From assembly GCF_009604385.1 (NCBI RefSeq), contig NZ_WEGJ01000012.1, positions 62,001 to 126,000 on the forward strand: a stretch of 64,000 nucleotides of DNA, written 5' to 3'. Below are positions 8,383 through 16,347 of the stretch, piece by piece. The stretch is from Streptomyces smaragdinus (GTDB lineage Bacteria; Actinomycetota; Actinomycetes; Streptomycetales; Streptomycetaceae). Below the pieces are notes generated by a model. The model made no database searches, had not been told where the DNA came from, and was given only the letters and a program-made list of their open reading frames with translations. Each line of letters begins with the position of its first letter. Position 1 is the first letter of the stretch. The position numbers and the translations under genes were made by a program.

Positions 8383-9822
8383 ATGACCACCCCAACCGCC
8401 CGCCGCGGCACCGCCGCCTGGGCGCTCGTCCTCACCAGCGTCGCCAGCTTCATGGGCGCGCTCGACAACCTCGTCGTCACCACGGCCCTCCCCGCCATCC
8501 GCGAGAAACTCGGCGGCCGGCTGGAGGACCTGGAGTGGACGGTGAGCGCGTACACCCTCACGTTCGCCGTCCTGCTGTTGTTCGGCGCGGCGCTCGGCGA
8601 CCGGTTCGGCCGCCGCCGGATGTTCGCCGTCGGCATCGGACTGTTCACCGCGGCCTCCGCCGCCGCGGGCCTCACCTCCGGCATCGACGGCCTGGTCGCG
8701 GCCCGCGCCGCCCAGGGCGTCGGCGCGGCGCTGCTGATGCCGCTGAGCCTCACCCTGCTCACCGCCGCCGTACCCGCCGAGAAGCGCGGGGCGTCGCTCG
8801 GCATCTGGGGCGCCGTCCAGGGCATCGCGGTGGCCACCGGACCGCTGGTGGGCGGGGCGCTCACCGAGCACATCTCGTGGCAGTGGATCTTCTGGCTGAA
8901 CGTGCCGATCGGGATCGCCCTGCTTCCCTTCGTCCTCCTTCGCCTGGACGAGAGCCGTGGCGCCAACAACCGTCTGGACGTCCCCGGCACCGTGCTGGCC
9001 AGCGCGGGCATGTTCGGCATCGTCTACGGCCTGATCCGCGGCAACGCCGACGGGTGGACCTCCGCCGGCGTCCTCGGCGGGCTCTTCGCCGGTGCCGCCC
9101 TGATGGTCGGCTTCGTGCTGTGGGAGCTGCGGACCGAGCACCCGATGCTGCCGATGCGGCTCTTCCGCAGCCGGGCGTTCAGCGCGATCAACGCCGCCAG
9201 CCTGCTGATGTTCGTCGGAATGTTCGGGTCGATCTTCCTGCTGAGCCAGTTCCTGCAGGGGGTGGGTCAGTACTCGCCGACCGAGGCGGGCATACGGATG
9301 CTGCCGTGGACCGGGATGTCGCTGATCGTGGCGCCGGTCGCCGGTGTGCTGTCCGACCGGATCGGGGGGCGTCCGGTCGTCGCGGCCGGGCTGGCGCTGC
9401 AGGCCGTGGGGCTCGGGTGGATCGCGGTGCGGCTGTCCGCCGACTTCTCCTACGGTGCCTATCTGCCGGCGTTCGTCATCAGCGGGATCGGGATGGCGAT
9501 GTACTTCGCGCCTGCGGCGAACGTGGTGATGTCGGCCGTGCGGCCTGCTGAGCAGGGGATCGCTTCGGGGGCCAACAACGCGCTGCGGGAGGTCGGCGGG
9601 GCGCTGGGGGTCGCCGTGCTGGCGGCCGTGTTCTCCGCTCGCGGGGGGTATGAGTCCGGGCAGGTGTTCGTCGACGGGCTGCGGCCGGCGCTGTGGGCCG
9701 GGGCGGGCGCTGTTGCGCTGGGGGCTGTGGCCGCGGCGCTCATTCCTGGGCGGAAGCCCTCCGCCGGGTCTGTGGTTGTGGCGGCGTCCGACGCCGGGGG
9801 TCGGGTTCCTGCGGGGGTCTGA
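8383..9822 (+). CDS. DHA2-family MFS drug efflux transporter
   Basis: 479 aa with about 14 transmembrane segments. The first helix carries GALDNLVVTTALPAI (motif D1 of the 14-TMS DHA2 family). GDRFGRRRMF is motif A in the loop between helices 2 and 3, and GPLVGGALTEHISWQWIFWLNVP is the motif C region. Proteins of this EmrB/QacA type export drugs or secondary metabolites using the proton gradient. GACGGAGGAATC precedes the ATG. It is paired with the upstream TetR gene and ends at a strong bidirectional hairpin. Confidence 0.9.
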   Translation: MTTPTARRGTAAWALVLTSVASFMGALDNLVVTTALPAIREKLGGRLEDLEWTVSAYTLTFAVLLLFGAALGDRFGRRRMFAVGIGLFTAASAAAGLTSGIDGLVAARAAQGVGAALLMPLSLTLLTAAVPAEKRGASLGIWGAVQGIAVATGPLVGGALTEHISWQWIFWLNVPIGIALLPFVLLRLDESRGANNRLDVPGTVLASAGMFGIVYGLIRGNADGWTSAGVLGGLFAGAALMVGFVLWELRTEHPMLPMRLFRSRAFSAINAASLLMFVGMFGSIFLLSQFLQGVGQYSPTEAGIRMLPWTGMSLIVAPVAGVLSDRIGGRPVVAAGLALQAVGLGWIAVRLSADFSYGAYLPAFVISGIGMAMYFAPAANVVMSAVRPAEQGIASGANNALREVGGALGVAVLAAVFSARGGYESGQVFVDGLRPALWAGAGAVALGAVAAALIPGRKPSAGSVVVAASDAGGRVPAGV

Positions 9823-9834
9823 CGCTTGGTACGG

Positions 9835-9881
9835 GGCGCGGGCGGTCGGTTCCCCCCTGAGGGGGGCCGGCCGCCCGCGCC
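9835..9881. terminator. bidirectional terminator between MFS gene and hadB
   Basis: A long imperfect hairpin: arms of about 21-23 bases beginning GGCGCGGGCGG and ending CCGCCCGCGCC, with a TGA loop. It separates two convergent genes. A second, smaller hairpin (9876-9890, TTC loop) overlaps its right arm. There is no U-tract, as is common for Streptomyces terminators. Confidence 0.6.
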
Positions 9882-9963
9882 TTCGGCGCGGGGTGATTCC
9901 CACCCGCAGCCGCCCGTCACCGTCCGTGCGGGTCGCCCTCGGTCGGCGGGTCCCTGCCGGCCG

Positions 9964-10404
9964 TCAGTGCAGGCGTACCGTCGCCTTCGCCATCCCCAGG
10001 ACCTTCTGGCCCTCCGACGTCACCGTCAGGTCCACCCGGACCGTGCGGGCCTCGTCGTTCTTCGCGCCCACCTTCGCCGAGACCTGGACCACCGCGCCCT
10101 TGTCGTCGTCCGGGACCACGACCGGCTTCGTGAAGCGCACCCCGTAGTCGACCACCGCGCCGGGGTCGCCCGTCCAGTCCGTGACCACCCGGGCCGCGAC
10201 CGCCATCGTGAACATGCCGTGCGCGATCACGTCCGGCAGGCCCACGGACTTCGCGAACCGCTCGTTCCAGTGAATGGGGTTGAAGTCCCCCGACGCCCCC
10301 GCGTACCGCACCAGCGTCGCCCGCGTCACGGGGATGTCCCGCGCCGGCAGCTCGTCGCCGACGGACACCGTGTCGTACGTCACCGTTTCGGCCATCGCGC
10401 TCAC
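9964..10404 (-). CDS. MaoC/HadB-like (R)-hydratase subunit
   Basis: 146 aa hotdog-fold protein of the MaoC dehydratase family. DFNPIHWNERFA carries the Asp/His pair of the hydratase motif and GLPDVIAHGMF the following helix, so this is the catalytic subunit. It overlaps the partner subunit gene by four bases (GTGA) if the GTG at 10404 is used; an ATG nine bases downstream with GGGGAG eight bases ahead is an alternative. In mycobacteria the syntenic HadAB(C) dehydrates 3-hydroxyacyl-ACP in mycolate synthesis. Streptomyces makes no mycolates, so the substrate is unknown, probably a 3-hydroxyacyl thioester. Confidence 0.85.
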   Translation of the reverse strand: MSAMAETVTYDTVSVGDELPARDIPVTRATLVRYAGASGDFNPIHWNERFAKSVGLPDVIAHGMFTMAVAARVVTDWTGDPGAVVDYGVRFTKPVVVPDDDKGAVVQVSAKVGAKNDEARTVRVDLTVTSEGQKVLGMAKATVRLH

Positions 10405-10856
10405 TCCCCGTCCCCGGCGGCGCGCGACACCAGCTTGGTCATCGCGGTCACCACATGCTCACCGGACTCGTCGTGCACCTCGCCGCGGACGGCCAGGATG
10501 TCGTTTCCCGCCAGTGATTTGACGGAGTCGATCGTGGACGTCACCGTCAGCCGGTCACCGGCGCGTACGGGACGGCTGTACGTGAACTTCTGGTCGGCGT
10601 GCACCACCCGGCTGTAGTCCAGCCCCAGCTCCGGGTCGTGGATGACCAGACCCGCCGCCTCGAACGTAATCGCGAAGACGAACGTCGGTGGCGCGATCAC
10701 GTCGGCGTACCCGAGGGCCTTGGCCGCCTCCACGTCGGTGTACGCGGGGTTCTCGTCGCCGATCGCCACGGCGAACTCGCGGATCTTCTGGCGGCCTACC
10801 TCGTACGGGTCGGTGGGGGGATAACTCCGCCCCTCAAAGGACTGGTCGAGCGCCAT
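10401..10856 (-). CDS. MaoC N-terminal-like, HadA-like dehydratase partner
   Basis: 151 aa hotdog-fold protein. It keeps the fold signatures (AVAIGDENPAYTD, IAPPTFVFAI) but lacks the catalytic His of the hydratase motif, as expected for the structural HadA/HadC-type partner of a heterodimer. It overlaps the catalytic subunit gene by four bases, so equimolar synthesis is likely. Upstream lie a hairpin and rpmG on the same strand, a conserved actinobacterial arrangement. Confidence 0.85.
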   Translation of the reverse strand: MALDQSFEGRSYPPTDPYEVGRQKIREFAVAIGDENPAYTDVEAAKALGYADVIAPPTFVFAITFEAAGLVIHDPELGLDYSRVVHADQKFTYSRPVRAGDRLTVTSTIDSVKSLAGNDILAVRGEVHDESGEHVVTAMTKLVSRAAGDGE

Positions 10857-10983
10857 CGGGCCCTCCTGCTGCCGTACGCCGCCGGGGGCGCCGTGTGACG
10901 CCCGTGCGCCGTCGTATCGCTGTCATATGGCTGGACAAGTCGAGTATGGCGGACACCCCGCGCCCCCTCGTCCACGGATACGA

Positions 10984-11021
10984 CAAGAGACCGGCCCACG
11001 GATTGTGGGACCGGCCTCTTG
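10984..11021 (-). terminator. hairpin downstream of rpmG
   Basis: Imperfect hairpin with arms CAAGAGACCGGCCCAC and GTGGGACCGGCCTCTTG around a GGATT loop, 30 bases beyond the rpmG stop. It probably terminates the tRNA-rpmG transcript or limits readthrough into the hadAB pair. Confidence 0.65.
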
Positions 11022-11050
11022 GCTCGAACTTGACCTTGACAGGTCCGCCG

Positions 11051-11215
11051 TTACCGAGTCTCGCGGTGCGCGGTGTGGGAGTTGCAGCGCGGGCAGAACT
11101 TCTTCATCTCAAGACGGTCCGGGTTGTTACGCCGGTTCTTCTTGGTGATGTAGTTCCGCTCCTTGCACTCCACGCAGGCCAGCGTGATCTTCGGGCGGAC
11201 GTCGGTGGCAGCCAC
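11051..11215 (-). CDS. rpmG: 50S ribosomal protein L33
   Basis: 54 aa from a GTG start (MAATDVRPKITLACVEC...), with AAGGAG seven bases ahead. It has both zinc-ribbon pairs, CVEC (Cys14, Cys17) and CPRC (Cys41, Cys44), so it is the zinc-containing C+ form; Streptomyces often also has a Cys-free paralogue used under zinc limitation. L33 sits near the E site of the large ribosomal subunit. The gene follows tRNA-Thr and tRNA-Met on the same strand and precedes hadA-hadB. Length and sequence match the family fully. Confidence 0.97.
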   Translation of the reverse strand: MAATDVRPKITLACVECKERNYITKKNRRNNPDRLEMKKFCPRCNSHTAHRETR

Positions 11216-11256
11216 GTGAGTGCTCCTTGACGGACAGATCGGATGAACGCAGAAAG

Positions 11257-11294
11257 AGTAGCCGATCGAAGGACCGAGCCTACAATCGGCTACT
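11257..11294 (-). terminator. hairpin between tRNA-Met and rpmG
   Basis: Perfect 10-bp arms AGTAGCCGAT and ATCGGCTACT with an 18-base loop, followed on the minus strand by CTTTCT. It lies ten bases past the tRNA-Met 3' end and 42 bases before rpmG. It may terminate the tRNA transcript in part, or mark a processing site. Confidence 0.55.
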
Positions 11295-11303
11295 TTGAGT
11301 GAG

Positions 11304-11376
11304 TAGCGGTGACCGGACTTGAACCGGTGACACAGCGATTATGAGCCGCTTGCTCTACCGACTGAGCTACACCGCT
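11304..11376 (-). tRNA. tRNA-Met (CAT), elongator type
   Basis: 73-nt cloverleaf. The acceptor pairs AGCGGTG with CACCGCT, the D-arm is GCTCAGTCGGTAGAGC, the anticodon loop CTCATAA gives anticodon CAT, and the T-arm contains GGTTCAAGTCC. The discriminator is A and CCA is not encoded. The first base pair is matched (A-T), unlike the mismatched initiator tRNA, so this is read as the elongator. Confidence 0.93.
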
Positions 11377-11423
11377 TTGATACCTTCCCCACTCGATCTT
11401 ACGATCTCGCGGGTGTGTACCAG

Positions 11424-11496
11424 AGCCCCAAAACGGAATCGAACCGTTGACCTTCTCCTTACCATGGAGACGCTCTGCCGACTGAGCTATTGGGGC
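11424..11496 (-). tRNA. tRNA-Thr (GGT)
   Basis: 73-nt cloverleaf. The acceptor pairs GCCCCAA with TTGGGGC, the D-arm is GCTCAGTCGGCAGAGC, the anticodon stem is TCTCC/GGAGA around ATGGTAA (anticodon GGT), and the T-arm contains GGTTCGATTCC. CCA is not encoded. It is 47 bases upstream of tRNA-Met in the same direction, so the two are probably cotranscribed. Confidence 0.94.
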
Positions 11497-11507
11497 GAGC
11501 GATGAAG

Positions 11508-11536
11508 ACATTACACGCTGAGCGGCCGAAGGTGAA
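11508..11536 (-). promoter_or_regulatory. promoter of the tRNA-Thr/tRNA-Met/rpmG unit
   Basis: TTCACC (11536-11531), 17 bases, TAATGT (11513-11508), placing transcription start a few bases before the tRNA-Thr 5' end at 11496. This is the expected distance for a tRNA promoter. Confidence 0.5.
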
Positions 11537-11683
11537 ATCCGTATCCGCGGGCGGGCCTGTGACCTGCCCCGCTCGTGGGCCGGCGGCAGCGTGCGACGGC
11601 GCGGCTGCACCGCGTGCGCGGGCGGGCGGCCTAGGCTCGTCGCGCACAGCGAGTGATCATCACCACATCCTCCCGGGAGGGCG

Positions 11684-12973
11684 ATGACCGACAGCCGGGC
11701 CGGCCGGCCCCAGCAACCGTCCTCCGGCGCGGCGGACGGCCTCGTCCTCTCCGGCGCCCGGCTGGCCGACGGGCGGCTGGTGGACGTCCGGCTCGGCGGC
11801 GGGCGGATCCTGGCCGTCGGTACGGCCGGCAGCCTCGTCCCCGAGGGGCGCCACGCGCGCGGCAGTGTGGTGGACCTCACGGGCCATCTGCTGCTGCCGG
11901 CCCCCGTGGAGCCCCACGCGCACGGTGAGACGGCGTTCACGGCGGAGCTGGCCGGTCCGGTCCCGTACTCCGTCGCGGACGTCCAGCGGCGCACCACGGA
12001 GGCCGCGCTGCTCCAGCTGGGGCACGGGGCGACGGCCGTGCGGACGCAGGTGCGGATCGGGGACGTGCAGGGGCTCGCGGCGCTGGAGGGCGCGTTGCAG
12101 GCGCGGCAGTCGCTGCGCGGGCTGGTGGAGCTGACCGTCGTGGCGCTGCCCCGGCTGCTGACGGGCGTCGCGGGCGCGGACGGGCTGGCGGTGCTGCGGG
12201 ACGCCGTGAAGATGGGCGCGGGGGTGGTGGGCGGCTGTCCGGACCTGGACCCCGATCCGTCGGGGCACACGGAGGCGGTGCTGCGGGTGGCCTCCGAGCA
12301 GGGGCTCCCCGTCGACCTGCACACCGACGCCGCCGATCCGGCGCTGCTGGCCCGGCTGGCGTCCGCCGCGGCGGGGCTGGCGCCGGGGGCGGTGATCGGT
12401 CCGGGGGCGGGGCTGGCGCGGCTGCCGCAGCCGGTGGCCGCGCGGACGGCGGAGCGGCTGGCGGTGGCGGGAGTGGGCGTCGTGTGTCTGCCGCAGGGGG
12501 ACTGCGGGGTCGTCGCGCCGACGGGGACGCGCAGCGCCCGCGCGTTCGGGCCGCGGACGGCGCCCGTACGGCTGCTGCGCGCCGCCGGGGTGCGGGTGGC
12601 GGCGGGGGGCGGGGCGCTGCGGGACGTGGCGAACCCGGTGGGGCGGGGGGATCCGCTGGAGGCCGCGTATCTGCTGGCGTCGCAGGCGCAGGTGTCGCCC
12701 GAGCAGGCGTACGACGTGGTGGGCGGTGAGGCCCGGGCGGTGCTGGGGCTGGCGGAGGTGCGGATCGAGGCCGGGTTCCCGGCGGAGCTGCTGGCGGTGC
12801 GGGGGGAGCGGGTGGCGGCGGCGCTGTCCCTGGCGTACAGCCGCATCGTGGTGCACCGGGGGCGCGTGGTCGCGCGGACCAGCGCGGTGCGGGAGTACTG
12901 CGATTTCGCGGGGGCGGCGGAGCGCGAGCTGCCCCGCCAGTCGCCCCGGGGCGGGGCGGCCGGCGGGGAGTGA
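11684..12973 (+). CDS. amidohydrolase / cytosine deaminase-like protein
   Basis: 429 aa, metal-dependent hydrolase superfamily. EPHAHGE gives the HxH metal motif (H78, H80) at the end of strand 1, and VDLHTD and LRDVANPVGRGDPLEAA match the later His and Asp motifs of the cytosine-deaminase/N-isopropylammelide branch. These enzymes deaminate cyclic amidines; the real substrate is unknown. GGGAGG (11675-11680) precedes the ATG. It stands alone on the plus strand after the tRNAs and ends four bases before a convergent lipoprotein gene. Its third base positions are almost all G/C, like its neighbours. Confidence 0.82.
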   Translation: MTDSRAGRPQQPSSGAADGLVLSGARLADGRLVDVRLGGGRILAVGTAGSLVPEGRHARGSVVDLTGHLLLPAPVEPHAHGETAFTAELAGPVPYSVADVQRRTTEAALLQLGHGATAVRTQVRIGDVQGLAALEGALQARQSLRGLVELTVVALPRLLTGVAGADGLAVLRDAVKMGAGVVGGCPDLDPDPSGHTEAVLRVASEQGLPVDLHTDAADPALLARLASAAAGLAPGAVIGPGAGLARLPQPVAARTAERLAVAGVGVVCLPQGDCGVVAPTGTRSARAFGPRTAPVRLLRAAGVRVAAGGGALRDVANPVGRGDPLEAAYLLASQAQVSPEQAYDVVGGEARAVLGLAEVRIEAGFPAELLAVRGERVAAALSLAYSRIVVHRGRVVARTSAVREYCDFAGAAERELPRQSPRGGAAGGE

Positions 12974-12977
12974 TCCG

Positions 12978-14078
12978 TCAGTACTGGGGGCCGTCGGCGG
13001 CCGTCAGCTCCTCCAGGCCGGCCTCGTCCATGGTGTTGTCCGCGAAGCCCTCGTCCTCCAGGCCCGCCATCATCCCGCTCAGGATGGAGGCCAGGTCCAG
13101 CTCGGTCGCGCCGGACGGGGCCTCGATCGGCTCGGCCTTCCCGAACTCCGCCTTCAGCACGAGCTTGTCGCCCTTGTCCTTTGACAGCACGCCGAGGTCG
13201 ACGGACGCCGAGTCGACAGCGCCGTCCTCGAGGAAGAAGTCGACGGACACCGCGCGCGCCGGGATGTCCCGGTAGTCCTTCGCCGTGGGCTTGGGCATCG
13301 AGGCCGGCAGGCCGAGGTCCTTCGTGTACGGCAGCACCGTGTCGACCAGGGCCTTCACCAGGCCGCGGGCGGACGCGGAGGCCGTCACCCGCACGAGGCC
13401 GTCCTTGCTGCCCTTGTCGCGCAGCTTCACCTCACGGGCCATGGCCTTCTTCAGGTCCTTCATGAGCTCCTTGCCGACCTCGGGCGAAAGGCTGGGCGTC
13501 CCGAAACCGGGCACGGCTCCCCCGGTCTTCTCACCGGCCCCCATTTCCTTCCCGAGCTTCTCGGCCTTCGCCAGGTCGAACTTCACCCAGCGGCCCTCGA
13601 ACATGTCGCCCATCGCGCCGGCCTCCGGCGGGAGCTCGTTCGCCGACGGCATCTCCTCGCCGGAGAGTTCGCCGAACTTCTTCATGTCCATCCGGGTGTA
13701 CGTGGCGTCCGTACCGATCGTCCGGACCTCGAACAGCGCACCGTCGGGGCCCTGGAGGGAGAGCTGCTGCCCGGTGATGTCCTTCTCGCCGGACTCGCTG
13801 ATCGGCTTCTTCGACGTCATGTCGTACGTGAAGGTCATCCCGGAGATGAACTTCGCCGTCTTCGCATCCATCGGGTCGCCGGATGACTTGGTGAGGGCGA
13901 CGAGCTCCGCCGGGGTCGCGTCGAGCCCGAGGGAGAGGTGGAGGGACTTCTGGTCCCCCAGGCGGTCGAACGCGTCGGTCAGCTTCGCTCCGGCCGACAG
14001 GTTCTCCATCGTTCCGCAGGCCGTGGCGCCGGTCGCTATCGCGGTCGCGCACAGGGCGGCGGTCAGGGCAGTACGGAT
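12978..14078 (-). CDS. LolA/LppX-like lipoprotein, apparent ATC start
   Basis: 366 aa if translation begins at the ATC at 14078. This gives a typical lipoprotein signal (RTALTAALCATAIATGATAC, lipid Cys21), and AAGGAG lies exactly six bases ahead. The first canonical start, ATG at 14009, lies after the Cys and would remove the whole signal. No ATG, GTG or TTG occurs in frame between it and an upstream stop. The mature protein (MTFTYDMTSKK, ARGLVKALVDTVLP) resembles the LolA/LppX-LprG lipid-binding fold, proposed to shuttle lipids or act in sortase-independent envelope maintenance. A palindrome lies 14 bases before the ribosome binding site. Confidence 0.75.
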   Translation of the reverse strand: MRTALTAALCATAIATGATACGTMENLSAGAKLTDAFDRLGDQKSLHLSLGLDATPAELVALTKSSGDPMDAKTAKFISGMTFTYDMTSKKPISESGEKDITGQQLSLQGPDGALFEVRTIGTDATYTRMDMKKFGELSGEEMPSANELPPEAGAMGDMFEGRWVKFDLAKAEKLGKEMGAGEKTGGAVPGFGTPSLSPEVGKELMKDLKKAMAREVKLRDKGSKDGLVRVTASASARGLVKALVDTVLPYTKDLGLPASMPKPTAKDYRDIPARAVSVDFFLEDGAVDSASVDLGVLSKDKGDKLVLKAEFGKAEPIEAPSGATELDLASILSGMMAGLEDEGFADNTMDEAGLEELTAADGPQY

Positions 14079-14104
14079 GATGTGCTCCTTCGTCCGGTGG
14101 CGGC

Positions 14105-14121
14105 GTGATCGGTTCGATCAC
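14105..14121. promoter_or_regulatory. 17-bp palindrome between lipoprotein and SDR genes
   Basis: GTGATCG-GTT-CGATCAC is a perfect inverted repeat in the 112-bp gap between divergent genes, just upstream of the lipoprotein ribosome binding site. It has the form of an operator for a dimeric regulator such as a GntR- or TetR-type protein. Confidence 0.5.
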
Positions 14122-14190
14122 CCCTTTGGACGTATGGACGCGTGATCCGCCCGAAAGGTTGTACGGGCCAAGGTGTCGTACGGTCGGGGC

Positions 14191-14850
14191 ATGCGCATTG
14201 TCATCGCCGGGGGTCATGGTCAGATCGCGTTGCGGCTCGAGCGGTTGCTCGCCGCGCGCGGTGACGAAGCCGTCGGTCTCGTCCGGCGGGCGGAACAGGC
14301 GGAGGATCTGGTCCGGGCGGGGGCGGAGCCCGTGGTCTGCGATCTGGAGGCGGCGTCCGCCGACGAGGTCGCGGGGCATCTCGCCGGTGCGGACGCCGCG
14401 GTGTTCGCGGCGGGCGCCGGGCCGGGCAGCGGGGCGGCGCGCAAGGACACCGTGGACCGGGGGGCGGCCGTGCTGTTCGCGGACGCGGCCGAGGCGGCGG
14501 GGGTGCGGCGGTTCGTCGTCGTGTCGGCGATGGGGACCGACCGTGAGCTGCCCGCGGGGACGGACGAGGTGTTCTCCGCGTATCTGCGGGCGAAAACGGC
14601 GGCGGACGACGACGTACGGGCGCGGACGGGCCTCGACTGGACGATCCTGCGCCCCGGACGGCTCACCGACGAACCGGGCACGGGGCTGGTCGAACTCGCC
14701 GATCGCACGGGGCGTGCGGAGGTCTCCCGGGACGATGTGGCGGCCGTGCTGGTCGCGTTGCTCGACGCGCCGGGGACGGCGGGGCGGACGCTCGATCTGA
14801 TCGGGGGGTCCGTGCCGGTCGTCGACGCGGTGGCCGGGGTCGTCGACTGA
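14191..14850 (+). CDS. NAD(P)-binding SDR-like protein (atypical SDR)
   Basis: 219 aa. A Rossmann dinucleotide motif opens the protein (IVIAGGHGQIA), followed by VVSAMGTD and a YLRAK segment in the position of the YxxxK pair, then LDWTILRPGRLTD, all typical of the NAD(P)H-binding atypical short-chain dehydrogenase family (SDR5-like, often called NmrA- or YwnB-like). The catalytic triad is incomplete, so it may be a redox sensor or epimerase-like enzyme. ATG at 14191 is preferred to an in-frame start 18 bases upstream because the Rossmann motif follows it directly. Confidence 0.83.
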   Translation: MRIVIAGGHGQIALRLERLLAARGDEAVGLVRRAEQAEDLVRAGAEPVVCDLEAASADEVAGHLAGADAAVFAAGAGPGSGAARKDTVDRGAAVLFADAAEAAGVRRFVVVSAMGTDRELPAGTDEVFSAYLRAKTAADDDVRARTGLDWTILRPGRLTDEPGTGLVELADRTGRAEVSRDDVAAVLVALLDAPGTAGRTLDLIGGSVPVVDAVAGVVD

Positions 14851-14860
14851 GGCTGTTCGT

Positions 14861-14873
14861 ACGGTAGTACCGT
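14861..14873. promoter_or_regulatory. 13-bp palindrome before MFS gene
   Basis: ACGGTA-G-TACCGT, perfect, lies seven bases upstream of the MFS start codon and 11 bases after the preceding stop. It would block transcription or translation start if occupied. No regulator gene is adjacent. Confidence 0.45.
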
Positions 14874-14880
14874 TCCGGGT

Positions 14881-16347
14881 ATGTCCGATCTGCGCCTGTC
14901 CCAGCCCGCCGGGCGGTGGCTGCTCGCGGCCGTTGTCATCGGTTCGGGAATGACGTTCCTCGACGGCACCGTGGTCAACGTCGCGCTGCCCGCGATCGGG
15001 AAGGAGTTCGACACCTCCCTCGCGGGACTGCAGTGGACGGCCAACGGCTACACGCTGACCCTCGCCGCCCTGATCCTCCTCGGCGGGGCGCTCGGTGACC
15101 GCTACGGGCGGCGGAAGGTGTTCCTGATCGGTGTGGTGTGGTTCGCGGTGGCGTCGCTGCTGTGCGGGCTCGCGCCGGACATCGGGACGCTGATCGCCGC
15201 CCGCGCGCTGCAGGGCATCGGCGGTGCGCTGCTCACGCCCGGGTCGCTGGCGCTGATCCAGGCGTCGTACGCGCGGGAGGACCGGGCGCGGGCCATCGGC
15301 GCCTGGTCGGGGCTGGGCGGCATCGCGGGGGCGCTGGGGCCGCTGCTGGGCGGCTGGCTGGTGGAGGCGGCGAGCTGGCGGTGGGCGTTCTTCATCAACG
15401 TGCCGCTGGCGGCGGCGGTCCTGGTCATCGCGCTGCGTCATGTGCCGGAGAGCCGTGACGAGTCGGCGGGCGGTCGCTTCGACTGGGCCGGGTCGGGGCT
15501 GGGGGCGCTGGGGCTGGCGGGGCTGACATACGCGCTGATCGCGGCGGCGGAGGACGGGACGCCGGCCGTGGTGGTGGCGGCCAGCACGGTGGCCGGTGTG
15601 GTGGGGTGTGCGGCGTTCGTGATGTGGGAACGGCGCGTGAGGAATCCGATGCTGCCGATGTCCGTCTTCGCGTCGCGGCAGTTCACCGCGGCGAATCTGG
15701 TGACGTTCGCGGTGTACGCGGCGCTGGGCGGCGTGTTCTTCTTCCTGGTGCTGGAGTTGCAGGTCGAGGGCGGGGTCGGTCCGGTGCTGGCGGGGATGGC
15801 GCTGCTGCCCGTCACCGTGATCATGCTGCTGCTGTCTGAGCGGTCCGGGAAGCTCGCGCAGCACATCGGTCCGCGGATCCCGATGACCGTGGGGCCGGCG
15901 GTGTCGGCCGGGGGGCTGCTGCTGATGCTGCGGATCGGGGCGGACGCGTCGTTCGCCGTGGACGTGCTGCCCGCCGTGAGCGTGTTCGGGCTGGGGCTGG
16001 CGATCACGGTGGCGCCGCTGACGGCGACCGTGCTGGGCGCGGCGGACACCCGGCACGCGGGAGTGTCGTCGGGCGTCAACAACGCGGTGGCGCGGGCGGC
16101 GGGGTTGCTGGCCGTGGCGGCGCTGCCGCTGGTCGTGGGGCTGTCGGGGGACGACTACCGGGATCCGGAGGCCTTCGGGGACGGTTTCCGGGGGGCGGTG
16201 CTGGTGTGTACGGGGCTGCTGGTCGTGGGGGCGGTGCTGGCCTGGGCGACTATCCGGTCGGACGTGCTGGAGGACGGTGAGGGTGAGGCTGAGGCGCCGT
16301 TCCACTGTGCGGTGGGGGCGCCTCCTTTGCAGGCGCCGGATCATTGA
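14881..16347 (+). CDS. DHA2-family MFS transporter
   Basis: 488 aa with about 14 transmembrane segments. TFLDGTVVNVALPAI is the helix 1 signature, GDRYGRRKVF the loop 2-3 motif A, and GPLLGGWLVEAASWRWAFFINVP the motif C region. It is an EmrB/QacA-type proton-driven exporter of unknown substrate. Its last 98 bases overlap the 3' end of a convergent MFS gene, and the C-terminus (APFHCAVGAPPLQAPDH) is encoded inside a 38-bp repeat, so the tail probably arose when the repeat arrived. No obvious ribosome binding site stands before the ATG. Confidence 0.88.
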   Translation: MSDLRLSQPAGRWLLAAVVIGSGMTFLDGTVVNVALPAIGKEFDTSLAGLQWTANGYTLTLAALILLGGALGDRYGRRKVFLIGVVWFAVASLLCGLAPDIGTLIAARALQGIGGALLTPGSLALIQASYAREDRARAIGAWSGLGGIAGALGPLLGGWLVEAASWRWAFFINVPLAAAVLVIALRHVPESRDESAGGRFDWAGSGLGALGLAGLTYALIAAAEDGTPAVVVAASTVAGVVGCAAFVMWERRVRNPMLPMSVFASRQFTAANLVTFAVYAALGGVFFFLVLELQVEGGVGPVLAGMALLPVTVIMLLLSERSGKLAQHIGPRIPMTVGPAVSAGGLLLMLRIGADASFAVDVLPAVSVFGLGLAITVAPLTATVLGAADTRHAGVSSGVNNAVARAAGLLAVAALPLVVGLSGDDYRDPEAFGDGFRGAVLVCTGLLVVGAVLAWATIRSDVLEDGEGEAEAPFHCAVGAPPLQAPDH

